DNA of 64,000 bases from a virus, in IMG/VR virus record IMGVR_UViG_3300010938_000951, positions 62,001-126,000 of that record; one strand, written 5' to 3'. Numbering within the stretch: the first letter of the stretch is position 1; each line of letters begins with the position of its first letter. Below, piece after piece: positions 15,602 to 23,142 of this stretch. The notes beneath the pieces are model-generated. The model worked only from the letters and a program-made list of their open reading frames with translations, was not told the origin of the DNA and made no database searches. Made by a program: the position numbers and the translations under genes.

Positions 15602-16151
15602 AGCACTATTAATCACTGCACAAGAATTTTCTAAGTTTAAAACACCAATTAAACGCACTGCGGGCTTTAAAGAACAAGCAGGGCAGAAACGCGGTGTAGG
15701 AGACTTAGTGGATACTGTTGCTAGTTTAATGCTAACGCATTATATTGCGTCACATAATATACCATGTAAATATCAGCTTGCTCTATGGCAAGGCGATCAA
15801 TTTGATATTGAAGTAAATGGTATTGTTATTAAAACAATCAATGTTAAAGGTAGTACATGGCAACCCCGCATAGATGATTTTAGTAAAGTTAATTATCATA
15901 TGGCGATTAAAGAATCCGAACTTCATAAACTGAGTGATATTTTTGTGCAAGTTATGGTTCATTTAGAGCCAGAAAATGATAGCCCGCATTTACATTACTG
16001 TGGGTGGTTTGATACTAAATTGCTGCCAAGCAACCCTAAAACAAGTCCATATTACAAGGAAATTCCGAATACTGGAGGGTCAGAGGGATTGTGGATTCCA
16101 TCGTCAGATTTAAAATCATTCGATGAATTACTTGTGCAGTTTAAATCTTGA
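15582..16151 (+). CDS. possible PD-(D/E)xK-type nuclease (189 aa)
   Basis: The stretch GDQFDIEVNG...INVKGSTW (about residues 72-94) has the order of the PD-(D/E)xK core: acidic residue, strand, then a second acidic/Lys strand ending xVK. An upstream helix carries GDLVDTVASLML. The fold call is an inference from this spacing. An alternative is a non-catalytic relative. The start ATG overlaps the previous gene. Confidence 0.45.
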   Translation: MKIQIPKALLITAQEFSKFKTPIKRTAGFKEQAGQKRGVGDLVDTVASLMLTHYIASHNIPCKYQLALWQGDQFDIEVNGIVIKTINVKGSTWQPRIDDFSKVNYHMAIKESELHKLSDIFVQVMVHLEPENDSPHLHYCGWFDTKLLPSNPKTSPYYKEIPNTGGSEGLWIPSSDLKSFDELLVQFKS

Positions 16152-16161
16152 TAGGAAATAA

Positions 16162-16452
16162 ATGATTGATGAAAATAAATTTTGGGATTTGATCCGACAA
16201 TGGGAATTTGATACACGAAATAGTTCCTCGGCAGCTCAAATCCTCGGCCATCCATCTGTGGCTGGATTAATTCAGATGGGACAAGAGATTATACCTTTAG
16301 TGCTAAAAGCTATGAAAGATAACTATCATCTAACGTTTGTGCTACACAAACTAACAGGCGAGTGGCCAGTTAAAGATGAACATAAAGGTAATGGTCCTGA
16401 AATTGTCAGGGCATGGCGGAAGTGGGCGCAGAAACATGGGTACTCACTCTAA
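16162..16452 (+). CDS. conserved hypothetical protein (96 aa)
   Basis: Resembles a widespread bacterial and phage family with the order SS..I..HP, MG..IIPLVL, LTGE.PV and AWRKWA..HGY. It is wholly helical, like a small HEAT-repeat protein. Preceded by AGGAAATAA. No function is known. It is followed by a terminator. Confidence 0.65.
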   Translation: MIDENKFWDLIRQWEFDTRNSSSAAQILGHPSVAGLIQMGQEIIPLVLKAMKDNYHLTFVLHKLTGEWPVKDEHKGNGPEIVRAWRKWAQKHGYSL

Positions 16453-16468
16453 AATTTAGTCAAAAGAA

Positions 16469-16505
16469 AAACGCGAGGTATTTAGCCTCGCGTTTCCGTT
16501 TTTGA
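16469..16505. terminator. bidirectional terminator
   Basis: AAACGCGAGG pairs with CCTCGCGTTT around TATTTAG, with A-rich bases before and T-rich bases after. It can end both the plus-strand run and the minus-strand kelch-like gene. Confidence 0.85.
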
Positions 16506-16523
16506 TTCAATTAAGGTTATTGA

Positions 16524-17453
16524 TTAGAGTAATGCCCAATTGGTTCCATCCCAAGCCCAAGTCTTGTCAGATGCGAAACCATCAGTTGCACTATAGCCAC
16601 CGAACAAGATTACACGTCCACCGCCCTGAGTGTCCCAGCACATTTGTGCTCCAACTAATCCTGGAGGGGAAGTTGCTGGTGCAGCTTTAGTCCAAGTAGT
16701 GCCATTAAACAACCAAGTTTCTGGTAGGTAATCATATGCATTCATACCGCCGAAAAGAACCCATTGACTGTTATCACGGTCAAATGCCATAGCAGCTCCC
16801 GTTCTAGCAGGTGGTGAGGCAGTAGGTCCAAGTCTAGTCCAGGTAGTACCATTCCAAGTCCAGGTGTCGTTTAAGCACTCTCCTGCGGAGTTAGTTCCAC
16901 CAAACAAAAGTGTAACTGAAGCAGAAGAATCCATGACGTGTCCAACTCTTGCAGAAGGAGATGACGCCGGAGACATTCTGGTCCAGGTTTGTACATAGCC
17001 GTCCCAAACCCAAGTTTCATTTAATAGTTTGCTGTAGCCACCATAACCACCAAACATAACTACGTTTATGGAGCTAGTGGTAGAACGGCATGCTTTAGCG
17101 GAATGGCGGCCGAATGGTGCGGTGGCTGGAGATTTTCTGACCCAAGAGGCTCCGCCCCAAGTCCAGGTATCACCCAAACCATTACCATTAAGTCCGGAAG
17201 CATCCTGTCCACCGAACAACATTACGTTATAACCATCAAAAGCCATACATTGATTGAGGCGGCCTGGTAATGGGCCATTGGCATCGAATAAAGTAGTTCC
17301 AACATTGGTCCAGTCAGAACCGTTCCAGGTCCAGGTTTGGTTGCCAAATTCTGAAACGCCAGGATAGGCGCCAGCATCTAGTAGAACTACTTCGCTTGAG
17401 CCACGTTGTACCATAGCTGAATTTGCGCAACGAAGTGGAGTTGTAGTTGTCAT
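16524..17453 (-). CDS. kelch-like beta-propeller protein, minus strand
   Basis: 309 residues with about six repeats of the form W-x-R...P-x-x-R-x-x-H/A...LFGG...L-x-D/E-T-W-x-W. The VMLFGG and DTWTWNGTTWT blocks recur every 45-50 residues and make a beta-propeller. A clear SD (GAGGATAAT) precedes the ATG. Phage propellers of this kind are usually displayed on the virion and bind sugars or host surfaces, but intracellular roles occur. A second, distinct propeller is at 40669. Its separate strand and own terminator suggest independent (possibly late) expression. Confidence 0.85.
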   Translation of the reverse strand: MTTTTPLRCANSAMVQRGSSEVVLLDAGAYPGVSEFGNQTWTWNGSDWTNVGTTLFDANGPLPGRLNQCMAFDGYNVMLFGGQDASGLNGNGLGDTWTWGGASWVRKSPATAPFGRHSAKACRSTTSSINVVMFGGYGGYSKLLNETWVWDGYVQTWTRMSPASSPSARVGHVMDSSASVTLLFGGTNSAGECLNDTWTWNGTTWTRLGPTASPPARTGAAMAFDRDNSQWVLFGGMNAYDYLPETWLFNGTTWTKAAPATSPPGLVGAQMCWDTQGGGRVILFGGYSATDGFASDKTWAWDGTNWALL

Positions 17454-17548
17454 ATTATCCTCTTTAAGTGAATCAAAAAACTTAAAAGCCTATTTGTATG
17501 GCATATAAGTGATAGAATAATTTTAGGTAATTTTTATCATTTGGGGGC

Positions 17549-17577
17549 TTGACAAGTTTATTGATCGGATTTAGAAT
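17549..17577 (+). promoter_or_regulatory. sigma70-type promoter before the Gly tRNAs
   Basis: TTGACA, exactly 17 nt, TAGAAT. The best sigma70 match near the Gly tRNA cluster. It lies 36 nt before the tRNA 5' end and just upstream of a second, phage-type box. Confidence 0.75.
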
Positions 17578-17585
17578 ATTGTAGG

Positions 17586-17607
17586 CATAAGGTGATATAA
17601 TTATTAC
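17586..17607 (+). promoter_or_regulatory. putative phage promoter for the Gly tRNA group
   Basis: CATAAG, 4 nt, then TATAATTATTAC; the box lies 12 nt before tRNA-Gly(TCC). With the sigma70 promoter at 17549 it forms a tandem pair, which could give host-type and phage-type control of the same array. Confidence 0.45.
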
Positions 17608-17612
17608 CGTAA

Positions 17613-17687
17613 GCGGAAGTAGCTCAATGGTAGAGTCCCTGCCTTCCAAGCAGGCTGTTGAGGGTTCGAGTCCCTTCTTCCGCTCCA
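17613..17687 (+). tRNA. tRNA-Gly (TCC), copy 1
   Basis: Acceptor GCGGAAG/CTTCCGC, anticodon stem CCTGC/GCAGG with loop CTTCCAA, discriminator T as usual for Gly, CCA encoded. Confidence 0.94.
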
Positions 17688-17817
17688 AGGCGTATGCCGA
17701 ATGGAATACATTTTCAGGGTAGTTGAAAAGACCCAACACCAAGGTAATACTTGGAGATACTGGTTAAAGTCCAGTCCCCGAAGCCAACCGATTCTATTCA
17801 ACTTCTTGACGCCTTTT
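17688..17817 (+). ncRNA. structured 130-nt spacer between Gly tRNAs
   Basis: It has no convincing reading frame. The ends AAGGCGT (the first A's adjoin the CCA) and ACGCCTT are complementary and can close the whole spacer. Inside are hairpins TTTTCA/TGAAAA, CCAAG/CTTGG and ACTGG/CCAGT. This is more pairing than expected of filler. It could be a processing guide or an independent small RNA; no family recognised. Confidence 0.4.
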
Positions 17818-17892
17818 GCGGATGTAATTCAGTGGTAGAATGTCTGCTTGCCAAGCAGAATGTCGCGGGTTCGAGCCCCGCCATCCGCTCCA
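17818..17892 (+). tRNA. tRNA-Gly (GCC), copy 1
   Basis: Acceptor GCGGATG/CATCCGC, anticodon stem TCTGC/GCAGA with loop TTGCCAA, T-arm CGGG-TTCGAGC-CCCG, discriminator T, CCA encoded. Confidence 0.94.
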
Positions 17893-18026
17893 AGACGAAT
17901 GTAGATAGGATTACATTGGTTAACGCGGGGGCCTTTCAGCTCCTATTAGTTGGTTCGATTCCAACCTTCAAGTCGAGAGATTTGATGTGGCGAAATAAAA
18001 ATCTTATCGCCCCTTGTCGTCTATAA
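17893..18026 (+). ncRNA. structured spacer containing a tRNA-like remnant
   Basis: Ends AGACGA and TCGTCT are complementary. Inner hairpins are AATGTA/TACATT, AGATTT/AAATCT and GGCGA/TCGCC. At 17948-17964 there is a perfect T-arm, GTTGG-TTCGATT-CCAAC, preceded by a CTTTCAG loop like that of tRNA-Glu (TTC). No matching acceptor or CCA is found, so it is a decayed tRNA or a tRNA-like RNA. Confidence 0.4.
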
Positions 18027-18101
18027 GCGGCCATCTTCTAATGGTTAAGAATCCTGATTGCCATTCAGGGAATGTCGGTTCGATTCCGACTGGCCGCTCC
18101 A
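18027..18101 (+). tRNA. tRNA-Gly (GCC), copy 2
   Basis: Acceptor GCGGCCA/TGGCCGC, anticodon stem CCTGA/TCAGG with loop TTGCCAT, discriminator T, CCA encoded. Body sequence differs greatly from copy 1. Confidence 0.92.
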
Positions 18102-18129
18102 ACTGATAAGTGCAAAGCAGTTAAACTTT

Positions 18130-18208
18130 GCGGGTATGGCTCAGTGGCGACAGCGCTTGCCTTCCAAGCAAGATATCACCGTGGGTTCGAGTCCCACTAC
18201 CCGCTCCA
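18130..18208 (+). tRNA. tRNA-Gly (TCC), copy 2
   Basis: Acceptor GCGGGTA/TACCCGC, anticodon stem CTTGC/GCAAG with loop CTTCCAA, CCA encoded. At 79 nt it is slightly longer than the others, in the variable region. A GCAAAG/CTTTGC hairpin fills the spacer before it. Confidence 0.91.
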
Positions 18209-18229
18209 AAATTCTATATTGGAAGTATT

Positions 18230-18547
18230 GTGATTGAGATTTGTAAGTTATGCGGGCACGCATTAACCAGTGATCGTAAGCCTGGCTCATTATTTAGAAG
18301 CAACTGGATATGTGATAAGTGCAAACAATATTCTGTTGTTTGCTTAGGTAATGGTTCTATAGAAACAGAAACATTACGTTCTGGAAATTTCTATATAGTG
18401 TATATGCCGGCTTATAAAACTGCCAGTATTGTATCTACACAAGATACAGATAAAAAGATTATCAAATCTTTTGATATGGACGAGTTTACTCCAGAGCAAG
18501 CCGCTCATTGGGCCAAGAAACTTAAAACATACGTTTTGTTTCAGTAA
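18230..18547 (+). CDS. zinc-ribbon protein with 'KLKTYVLF' tail (105 aa)
   Basis: GTG start with GGAAG 4 nt upstream. CKLC (about 5-8) and CDKC (about 28-31) form a likely zinc ribbon. The C-terminus AKKLKTYVLFQ resembles VNKLKTLILFS of the protein at 58428, which also begins with a Cys cluster. Function unknown. Confidence 0.65.
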   Translation: MIEICKLCGHALTSDRKPGSLFRSNWICDKCKQYSVVCLGNGSIETETLRSGNFYIVYMPAYKTASIVSTQDTDKKIIKSFDMDEFTPEQAAHWAKKLKTYVLFQ

Positions 18548-18616
18548 CGTTCATAGGAAAAGATATATGAGTGGAGCAAGAGTGTTGCGCCCGATTTTGT
18601 AAAAATGCGGAGCGAC

Positions 18617-18644
18617 TTGACTCGCAATCTCTACGATTTACATT
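18617..18644 (+). promoter_or_regulatory. possible sigma70-type promoter for tsf
   Basis: TTGACT, 16 nt, TACATT, ending 21 nt before the EF-Ts ATG. A short ATG frame of 11 codons at 18567 lies upstream and may be chance. AAGGAATGAG provides the RBS. Confidence 0.4.
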
Positions 18645-18665
18645 GTCACAGATAAGGAATGAGTT

Positions 18666-19562
18666 ATGAGTAACACGGAACTAATCAGAGAGCTAAGAGC
18701 ATTAACTTCAGCCGGCATGAAAGACTGTAAAGATGCCCTTGAAGAATGCAATTGGGATTTGCAAAAGGCTGTTGACATTGTCAAAGCTAAGGGCCTCAAT
18801 GTTGTATCTGGTCGAGCAGGGAAAGTTGCTTCTGAAGGTGCCGTTACCGTTTGGCATTTTGCTGAAGGTGTAGCAATGGCGGAAGTCAATTGTCAAACTG
18901 ATTTTGTGGCTAACAGCCCTGACTTTAGAGGGTTCGCTCAAAATGTAACCCGTGAAGTTGCCGAAGCAGTTATGAATAATACTACCTTCACTGTTGACAT
19001 GGTTGAGCAAGAGAGACAAGCCATTGTTTCTACAACTAAAGAGAATATTGTAGTTCGTAGGTGGTGGGTTGAACAACCAGTTGCTCCGGGAACCGCAACG
19101 TATTCTTACGTTCATTCTAATGGTAAGATTGGTGTTCTAATTACTTTGCTCGCCCCATCTGCTGATGCAGCTAAGGATTCCGCTTTCCGTGAGCTTGGTG
19201 AAGACCTTGCTATGCAGATTGCCGCTATGAGTCCATTAGCAGTTGATGCCGATCGCATCCCACAAAACGAAAAGGATCGTCAGAAGGCAATCTTTGAAAT
19301 GCAGCTCAAAGAGGAAAACAAACCAGAGAAGATGTGGGATAAAATTCTTGAAGGAAAATTCCGCAAGTGGAATACAGAAGTTTGTTTGCTTGAGCAGGAG
19401 TCGGTGGTTCTTCCTAAAACGACTGTAAGGCAAGTAATTAAAAATGTGGGAACCAAGTTGGGCGGAGAAATTCAAGTTGTGAATTTTGTTCGTTGCCAAG
19501 TTGGCGAAGGCATTGAAAAGAAACAAGACAACCTCGCTGAAGAAGTCTCAAAGATGATATAA
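18666..19562 (+). CDS. tsf: translation elongation factor Ts
   Basis: Recharges EF-Tu with GTP. The N-terminal UBA-like domain (LIRELRALTSAGMKDCKDAL, residues 5-24) and the conserved CQTDFVAN motif at about 77-84 are both present. Two dimerisation subdomains and a C-terminal module follow, for 298 residues in all, near the bacterial norm. No EF-Tu gene is in the window, so it would act on host EF-Tu or on a phage EF-Tu elsewhere. EF-Ts is also used by some phage RNA replicases, but a translation role fits better beside EF-G and the tRNAs. Confidence 0.95.
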   Translation: MSNTELIRELRALTSAGMKDCKDALEECNWDLQKAVDIVKAKGLNVVSGRAGKVASEGAVTVWHFAEGVAMAEVNCQTDFVANSPDFRGFAQNVTREVAEAVMNNTTFTVDMVEQERQAIVSTTKENIVVRRWWVEQPVAPGTATYSYVHSNGKIGVLITLLAPSADAAKDSAFRELGEDLAMQIAAMSPLAVDADRIPQNEKDRQKAIFEMQLKEENKPEKMWDKILEGKFRKWNTEVCLLEQESVVLPKTTVRQVIKNVGTKLGGEIQVVNFVRCQVGEGIEKKQDNLAEEVSKMI

Positions 19563-19570
19563 GGCACCAA

Positions 19571-20020
19571 ATGAGTAAACTGGATAAAGAAGCAGAAACC
19601 ATTCAACGATTGATTGATGAGGGTAAATTATTAGAAAAAGATTTGCCACTTCTGGTTCGTGAAGGTCTTGCACAAGAAACAGTGGATCATTGGTATAAAA
19701 TCTATAAACTAAAGAAGGAAAGTAAAATGACTAGTGATGTAACTCAATTAATTGATAAGCTGACTGCTGCGGTATCTTATAAATTTAAGGAGGATGCAAC
19801 TTCTCCTAATCTTACTATTTCCAGGCTCCGTAATGGACATTACTATTGCTCTGTAGTTCGTTATGCTAAGAGTGGCGGATCTCAGAAAAAGGTGGTAGTT
19901 TGTAAGTCGGAAACCCCAAATCTAGAAGATTCGGTCAAAAATGTGGTCAATGCATTCCTTAAGATTGCTCAACCTCAACCTGATCCTCTCCAAGAATTGG
20001 ATAAGCTTGCCAATGGATAA
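19571..20020 (+). CDS. hypothetical protein (149 aa)
   Basis: Follows tsf by 8 nt. Helical N-terminal half, then a beta-rich core with a KVVVCKSE strand. Not recognised. Overlaps the next gene by 8 nt. Confidence 0.6.
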   Translation: MSKLDKEAETIQRLIDEGKLLEKDLPLLVREGLAQETVDHWYKIYKLKKESKMTSDVTQLIDKLTAAVSYKFKEDATSPNLTISRLRNGHYYCSVVRYAKSGGSQKKVVVCKSETPNLEDSVKNVVNAFLKIAQPQPDPLQELDKLANG

Positions 20021-20348
20021 ACCACGCACTTTAGAAGAGTGCATGGTAGCACTAAATAAGCTTCTTTCGCCCGAAGACCAAGCAGAATTTCTCAAGATGT
20101 CTGAAGATGATCTTGTGTCTCTTCATCATGGTCTCGGCCGTTGGATTAGGAATAATTGGGGACTTTGGGAAGAACAAGAGCTATTTCATCATATGAAATC
20201 TTTAGGATTTCTCCATCAAGATGATATGTCTCAGGCTATCATTGTCGAATACTGGAATAGATTAAATAACCAGCCATCCCAATTAGAAGAAGACATTGCT
20301 AAGTATAAAAAATATTGGGAGGAACATGGACAGAAAGTCTCTTCTTAA
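20013..20348 (+). CDS. DUF6794-like protein (111 aa)
   Basis: The pattern TLEECMVALNKLLSPEDQ followed by LVSLHHGLGRWIRNNWGLW and DDMSQAI matches a common bacterial and phage family, DUF6794. The ATG at 20013 is preferred because the family's first helix starts there. Function unknown. Confidence 0.7.
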   Translation: MDKPRTLEECMVALNKLLSPEDQAEFLKMSEDDLVSLHHGLGRWIRNNWGLWEEQELFHHMKSLGFLHQDDMSQAIIVEYWNRLNNQPSQLEEDIAKYKKYWEEHGQKVSS

Positions 20349-20688
20349 AGAAATGAAAGAATCAGTTGGCACACAAGAGCCGGTTGTTTTCTTTGCAAAA
20401 ATGGTTGATGTATTCAATCTTTTGTTTGATCGTATAGAAAAATTAGAATATGATTTGATAGAAACCCGCATGAATGCAGCTTTAGCAATTCAATGGGAGC
20501 CTAAAGTTGCTAGAGCTATGATTACTAATCAAATTGATATTCTTCGAGAAAATAAAGATTCTTATGTTGAGGAAATCTCGGCTTTAAAGAAAGCTTTTAT
20601 TGAAGATAAAGTAACCCAAAACTATAATGAGTTTTGTTCCTTTTGGGAAGGAACGTTGGGCTTCCATCCGTTCTTGGATTACAAATGA
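20326..20688 (+). CDS. hypothetical helical protein (120 aa)
   Basis: GGAGG lies directly upstream of the ATG at 20326. Long charged helices with heptad-like spacing at residues 25-60 suggest a coiled coil. Overlaps both neighbours. Not recognised. Confidence 0.55.
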   Translation: MDRKSLLKEMKESVGTQEPVVFFAKMVDVFNLLFDRIEKLEYDLIETRMNAALAIQWEPKVARAMITNQIDILRENKDSYVEEISALKKAFIEDKVTQNYNEFCSFWEGTLGFHPFLDYK

Positions 20689-20942
20689 ATGCAAAAGATA
20701 TTTTCGATAAGTTGGTAGATCAGGCATGGAGTTGGGGGCTACTGTTCTCTCGTAGGCCAACTAAGCCGGGCGCATTGGTTGAACGCCTATCCGAAGAGGA
20801 GCGTGAAGAATTAAAAAATCTCACATCTAAAGATGTGGAAGATGTTGATCGTAGGCTCGAATACCTACGAGGGGAAAGCCCATCTACATCAAGCGTTCAT
20901 ACCCTGTTCCCTAACGAAAAGGATAAAGAAGATGAATCTTGA
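20685..20942 (+). CDS. hypothetical protein (85 aa)
   Basis: The ATG overlaps the previous stop (ATGA). Acidic helical C-terminus. Not recognised. Confidence 0.5.
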   Translation: MNAKDIFDKLVDQAWSWGLLFSRRPTKPGALVERLSEEEREELKNLTSKDVEDVDRRLEYLRGESPSTSSVHTLFPNEKDKEDES

Positions 20943-21174
20943 AACTGATATCAAAAGAAAAGCAACAGTTAGAGTTTCTAAAAAAGATTTACAAAAATTG
21001 TTATCCGAAAATGAGCAGATGGCTGTTCAAATTACTGCACTTCAAGCTCGAATGACTGAGTTAGTAGAGGAAAATCGTAAGCTTAAATCTAAGACTGATG
21101 AGTATTTAGATGAATCATTTCCGCCCTATGATCCTAACATTTATTTTGACGGAGCTAACGGCCTGAACAAATGA
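20932..21174 (+). CDS. coiled-coil hypothetical protein (80 aa)
   Basis: Residues 18-58 form a leucine-spaced heptad pattern (LQKLLSENEQ then LQARMTELVEENRKLK), so it is probably a dimeric coiled coil. Overlaps pyrF by 4 nt. Not recognised. Confidence 0.55.
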   Translation: MNLETDIKRKATVRVSKKDLQKLLSENEQMAVQITALQARMTELVEENRKLKSKTDEYLDESFPPYDPNIYFDGANGLNK

Positions 21175-21932
21175 AACCTGATAACCCTATCATTCTGGCT
21201 CTTGATTACTCTGATTTACACGAAGCCCGCCAAATGTTGGACAAAGTCCGTCCCCATATTGGAATGATAAAAATTGGCCTAGAACTTTATACGGCCTATG
21301 GGCGAGAAGCCTTAGAGTTATCTTCAGACTTTCAAATTCCAGTTTTTCTCGATCTAAAACTTCATGATGTTCCAACCACAGTGCGAAAAACTACCGCTGT
21401 GGTTTGTTCATTTTTATCAAAACATCCTGGCGAACATATACTTAGTATACATTGTGCTGGCGGTCGAGAAATGTGTAAAGCTGCCATAGAGGCAGCCAGT
21501 AGCTCTAATGTTTCTATAGCTGGCGTTACTGTTCTTACATCTTTAGATGATAGGGATTTTCATCACATTGGATTTAAAGATTGCAGGCCAGGTATTCGTA
21601 CAGTAGATGCCGCTAATGTTGGCTATGATTGTTTGCATGATGGCCCTCAATATGATGCGCAAGGAACCCGTATATATAGTGGTTTAACTCATTTCATTTG
21701 TGCTCCTAATCAGGTGCCACTAATGAAGCAACACTATGAAAATTCAATTCTTATTACTCCGGGTATTCGTGCAGATGGTGATGATACTCATGACCATGAA
21801 CGTACCAAACCAGCTAGTTTTGCTTTAAAAAATGGCGCAAGCTGGATTGTAATAGGAAGACCAATCACCCGCGCATCGGATCCGGTGATTGCGGCTCAAT
21901 ATTTTGAACAGCAGGCGAAGAAATATGGATGA
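21171..21932 (+). CDS. pyrF: orotidine 5'-phosphate decarboxylase
   Basis: Makes UMP from OMP, the last step of pyrimidine synthesis. LALDYSD with D12, KIGLELY, the catalytic DLKLHD at 61-66, and the phosphate-binding end (TPGIRADGDDTHDHERT, then WIVIGRPITRASDP) are all present. 253 residues, slightly longer than E. coli PyrF because of an insert at about 125-165. Expression would raise UTP/CTP supply during replication. No other pyr gene is in the window. Confidence 0.95.
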   Translation: MKPDNPIILALDYSDLHEARQMLDKVRPHIGMIKIGLELYTAYGREALELSSDFQIPVFLDLKLHDVPTTVRKTTAVVCSFLSKHPGEHILSIHCAGGREMCKAAIEAASSSNVSIAGVTVLTSLDDRDFHHIGFKDCRPGIRTVDAANVGYDCLHDGPQYDAQGTRIYSGLTHFICAPNQVPLMKQHYENSILITPGIRADGDDTHDHERTKPASFALKNGASWIVIGRPITRASDPVIAAQYFEQQAKKYG

Positions 21933-22188
21933 AGATTTAGATAAGATGAATGCTTATGAGCTACAAGAAGAAATAAAGAAACTTCGTGCGGCCATTCGTT
22001 ATCATCGAGATCAAAAAGGCGATGACCGTTGTTGGGTGGATGATATTAGATTATATGAGGCTCTCCCTGAAGGGCCTGTTAATTATGATCCAACATTACC
22101 TCCCGAAGATGTTTTTCTTGAAAATTGCAAACGTTTTTGCCGAAGCAGACAAACTCCTGTCGGTCAGCCTTTCAAAAAAGATTGGTAA
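21925..22188 (+). CDS. conserved small protein (87 aa)
   Basis: Contains IRYHRDQKGDDRCWVDD and YEALPEG, a pattern common in bacterial and phage hypothetical proteins of this size. Overlaps pyrF by 8 nt. Function unknown. Confidence 0.6.
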   Translation: MDEDLDKMNAYELQEEIKKLRAAIRYHRDQKGDDRCWVDDIRLYEALPEGPVNYDPTLPPEDVFLENCKRFCRSRQTPVGQPFKKDW

Positions 22189-22228
22189 ATTACATGGCGA
22201 TAGCGTGGTATATGTTAGACGAAACCAT

Positions 22229-22302
22229 TCAGGGCTCGTCTAACGGCAGGATAGAGGACTCCGACTCCTCTGATATTGGTTCGAATCCAATGCCCTGAAC
22301 CA
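22229..22302 (+). tRNA. tRNA-Arg (CCG)
   Basis: Acceptor TCAGGGC/GCCCTGA, anticodon stem GAGGA/TCCTC with loop CTCCGAC, T-arm ATTGG-TTCGAAT-CCAAT, discriminator A, CCA encoded. A TATATGTTAGAC sequence at 22208 may be its promoter but matches the tRNA consensus only loosely. Confidence 0.92.
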
Positions 22303-22305
22303 CCA

Positions 22306-22719
22306 ATGTTAGCAAGTATAAGTTTAGATATTCAAGCCAATTCTACAGAAGATTTCGAATACTTCAAGACCTTATTTATAAGAAATATAGGAATTGCACA
22401 AATGCTGTACAATTTCTATCTTGGAAATGTTATGGTGCGATTACAAACCAATAGCACTATTGATGGTGCCCAATTAATTGGTATAGGTTTCTTTCATTAT
22501 TCCAAAGTAGAAAATTCTGTTTCGTTAGAGCAATTTCACCCGCTCAATGATTTAAGATTCCGTAGTTTCGAACCAATTATTAATTTATGGTCTTATGAAG
22601 CAAATAATGCTTGGGCTTATTTCCGACATTTTGAAAATGAAGGAGAAGAGGCTTTTGCAAGGGTTCTTGAGATATTGAATATTGTTAATAAAGTAAACAA
22701 ATTGAAAGCTTTTTTGTAA
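22306..22719 (+). CDS. paralogue-family protein ending 'KLKAFL' (137 aa)
   Basis: Starts 3 nt after the tRNA-Arg CCA with no RBS. DLRFRSFEPI at about 85-94 matches DPRFKSYEPI of the 6478 protein, and the tail VNKVNKLKAFL matches that family. The beta-rich N-terminal domain ends with a C-terminal helix. Function unknown. Confidence 0.65.
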   Translation: MLASISLDIQANSTEDFEYFKTLFIRNIGIAQMLYNFYLGNVMVRLQTNSTIDGAQLIGIGFFHYSKVENSVSLEQFHPLNDLRFRSFEPIINLWSYEANNAWAYFRHFENEGEEAFARVLEILNIVNKVNKLKAFL

Positions 22720-22721
22720 AC

Positions 22722-23126
22722 ATGAAGTCAATTGGTAAGCTGGTATACGATCCAAGAACTCACTTAGCTTCTTCGGATCGTTGGCTAGTATTGATGTGTG
22801 ATGATGAAATTTCGCGCTATTATCGTCACCTGTATACCAAAGAATATCCTTATTTGAATGGCGAAAAAACTGGCAAGTTAACTCGTCCAGTGTGGGGCAC
22901 GCACATTTCAGTTATTCGAGGAGAATATATTCCCAAATATAAATTATGGGGGCTAGGTGCCAATAAATTGGTTGAGTTTACTTATGAGCCTGGAGTTATA
23001 GATAATGGTGAGTATTATTGGCTTAAGGTTACTTGCCCAGAACTCTTAGATTTGCGGGAAAAGTATGGACTAGTTCGTGAGCCAAGATTTGGTTTACACT
23101 TAACTGTTGGAAGAACAACAGAATAA
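22722..23126 (+). CDS. 2H phosphodiesterase-like protein, T4 gp57B-like
   Basis: Two HxS/T motifs, THISV near residue 60 and LHLTV near 127, mark the 2H phosphoesterase fold. The start (MKSIGKLVYDPRTHLA) recalls T4 gp57B as I remember it. 2H enzymes act on 2'-5' or cyclic phosphates; some phage members (such as T4 Acb1, another family) remove cyclic-nucleotide alarm signals. Here an RNA-repair or anti-signal role is possible, but the substrate is unknown. Confidence 0.6.
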   Translation: MKSIGKLVYDPRTHLASSDRWLVLMCDDEISRYYRHLYTKEYPYLNGEKTGKLTRPVWGTHISVIRGEYIPKYKLWGLGANKLVEFTYEPGVIDNGEYYWLKVTCPELLDLREKYGLVREPRFGLHLTVGRTTE

Positions 23127-23142
23127 AAATTCAGAGGAATTA

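Noticed and set aside
17482-17801. Minus-strand open frames across the Gly tRNA region
   Set aside because: They run antisense through a clear tRNA; the apparent protein contains reversed tRNA sequence.
18567-18602. 11-codon frame upstream of tsf as a leader peptide
   Set aside because: Too short to judge, with no amino-acid bias or attenuator hairpin to support it.
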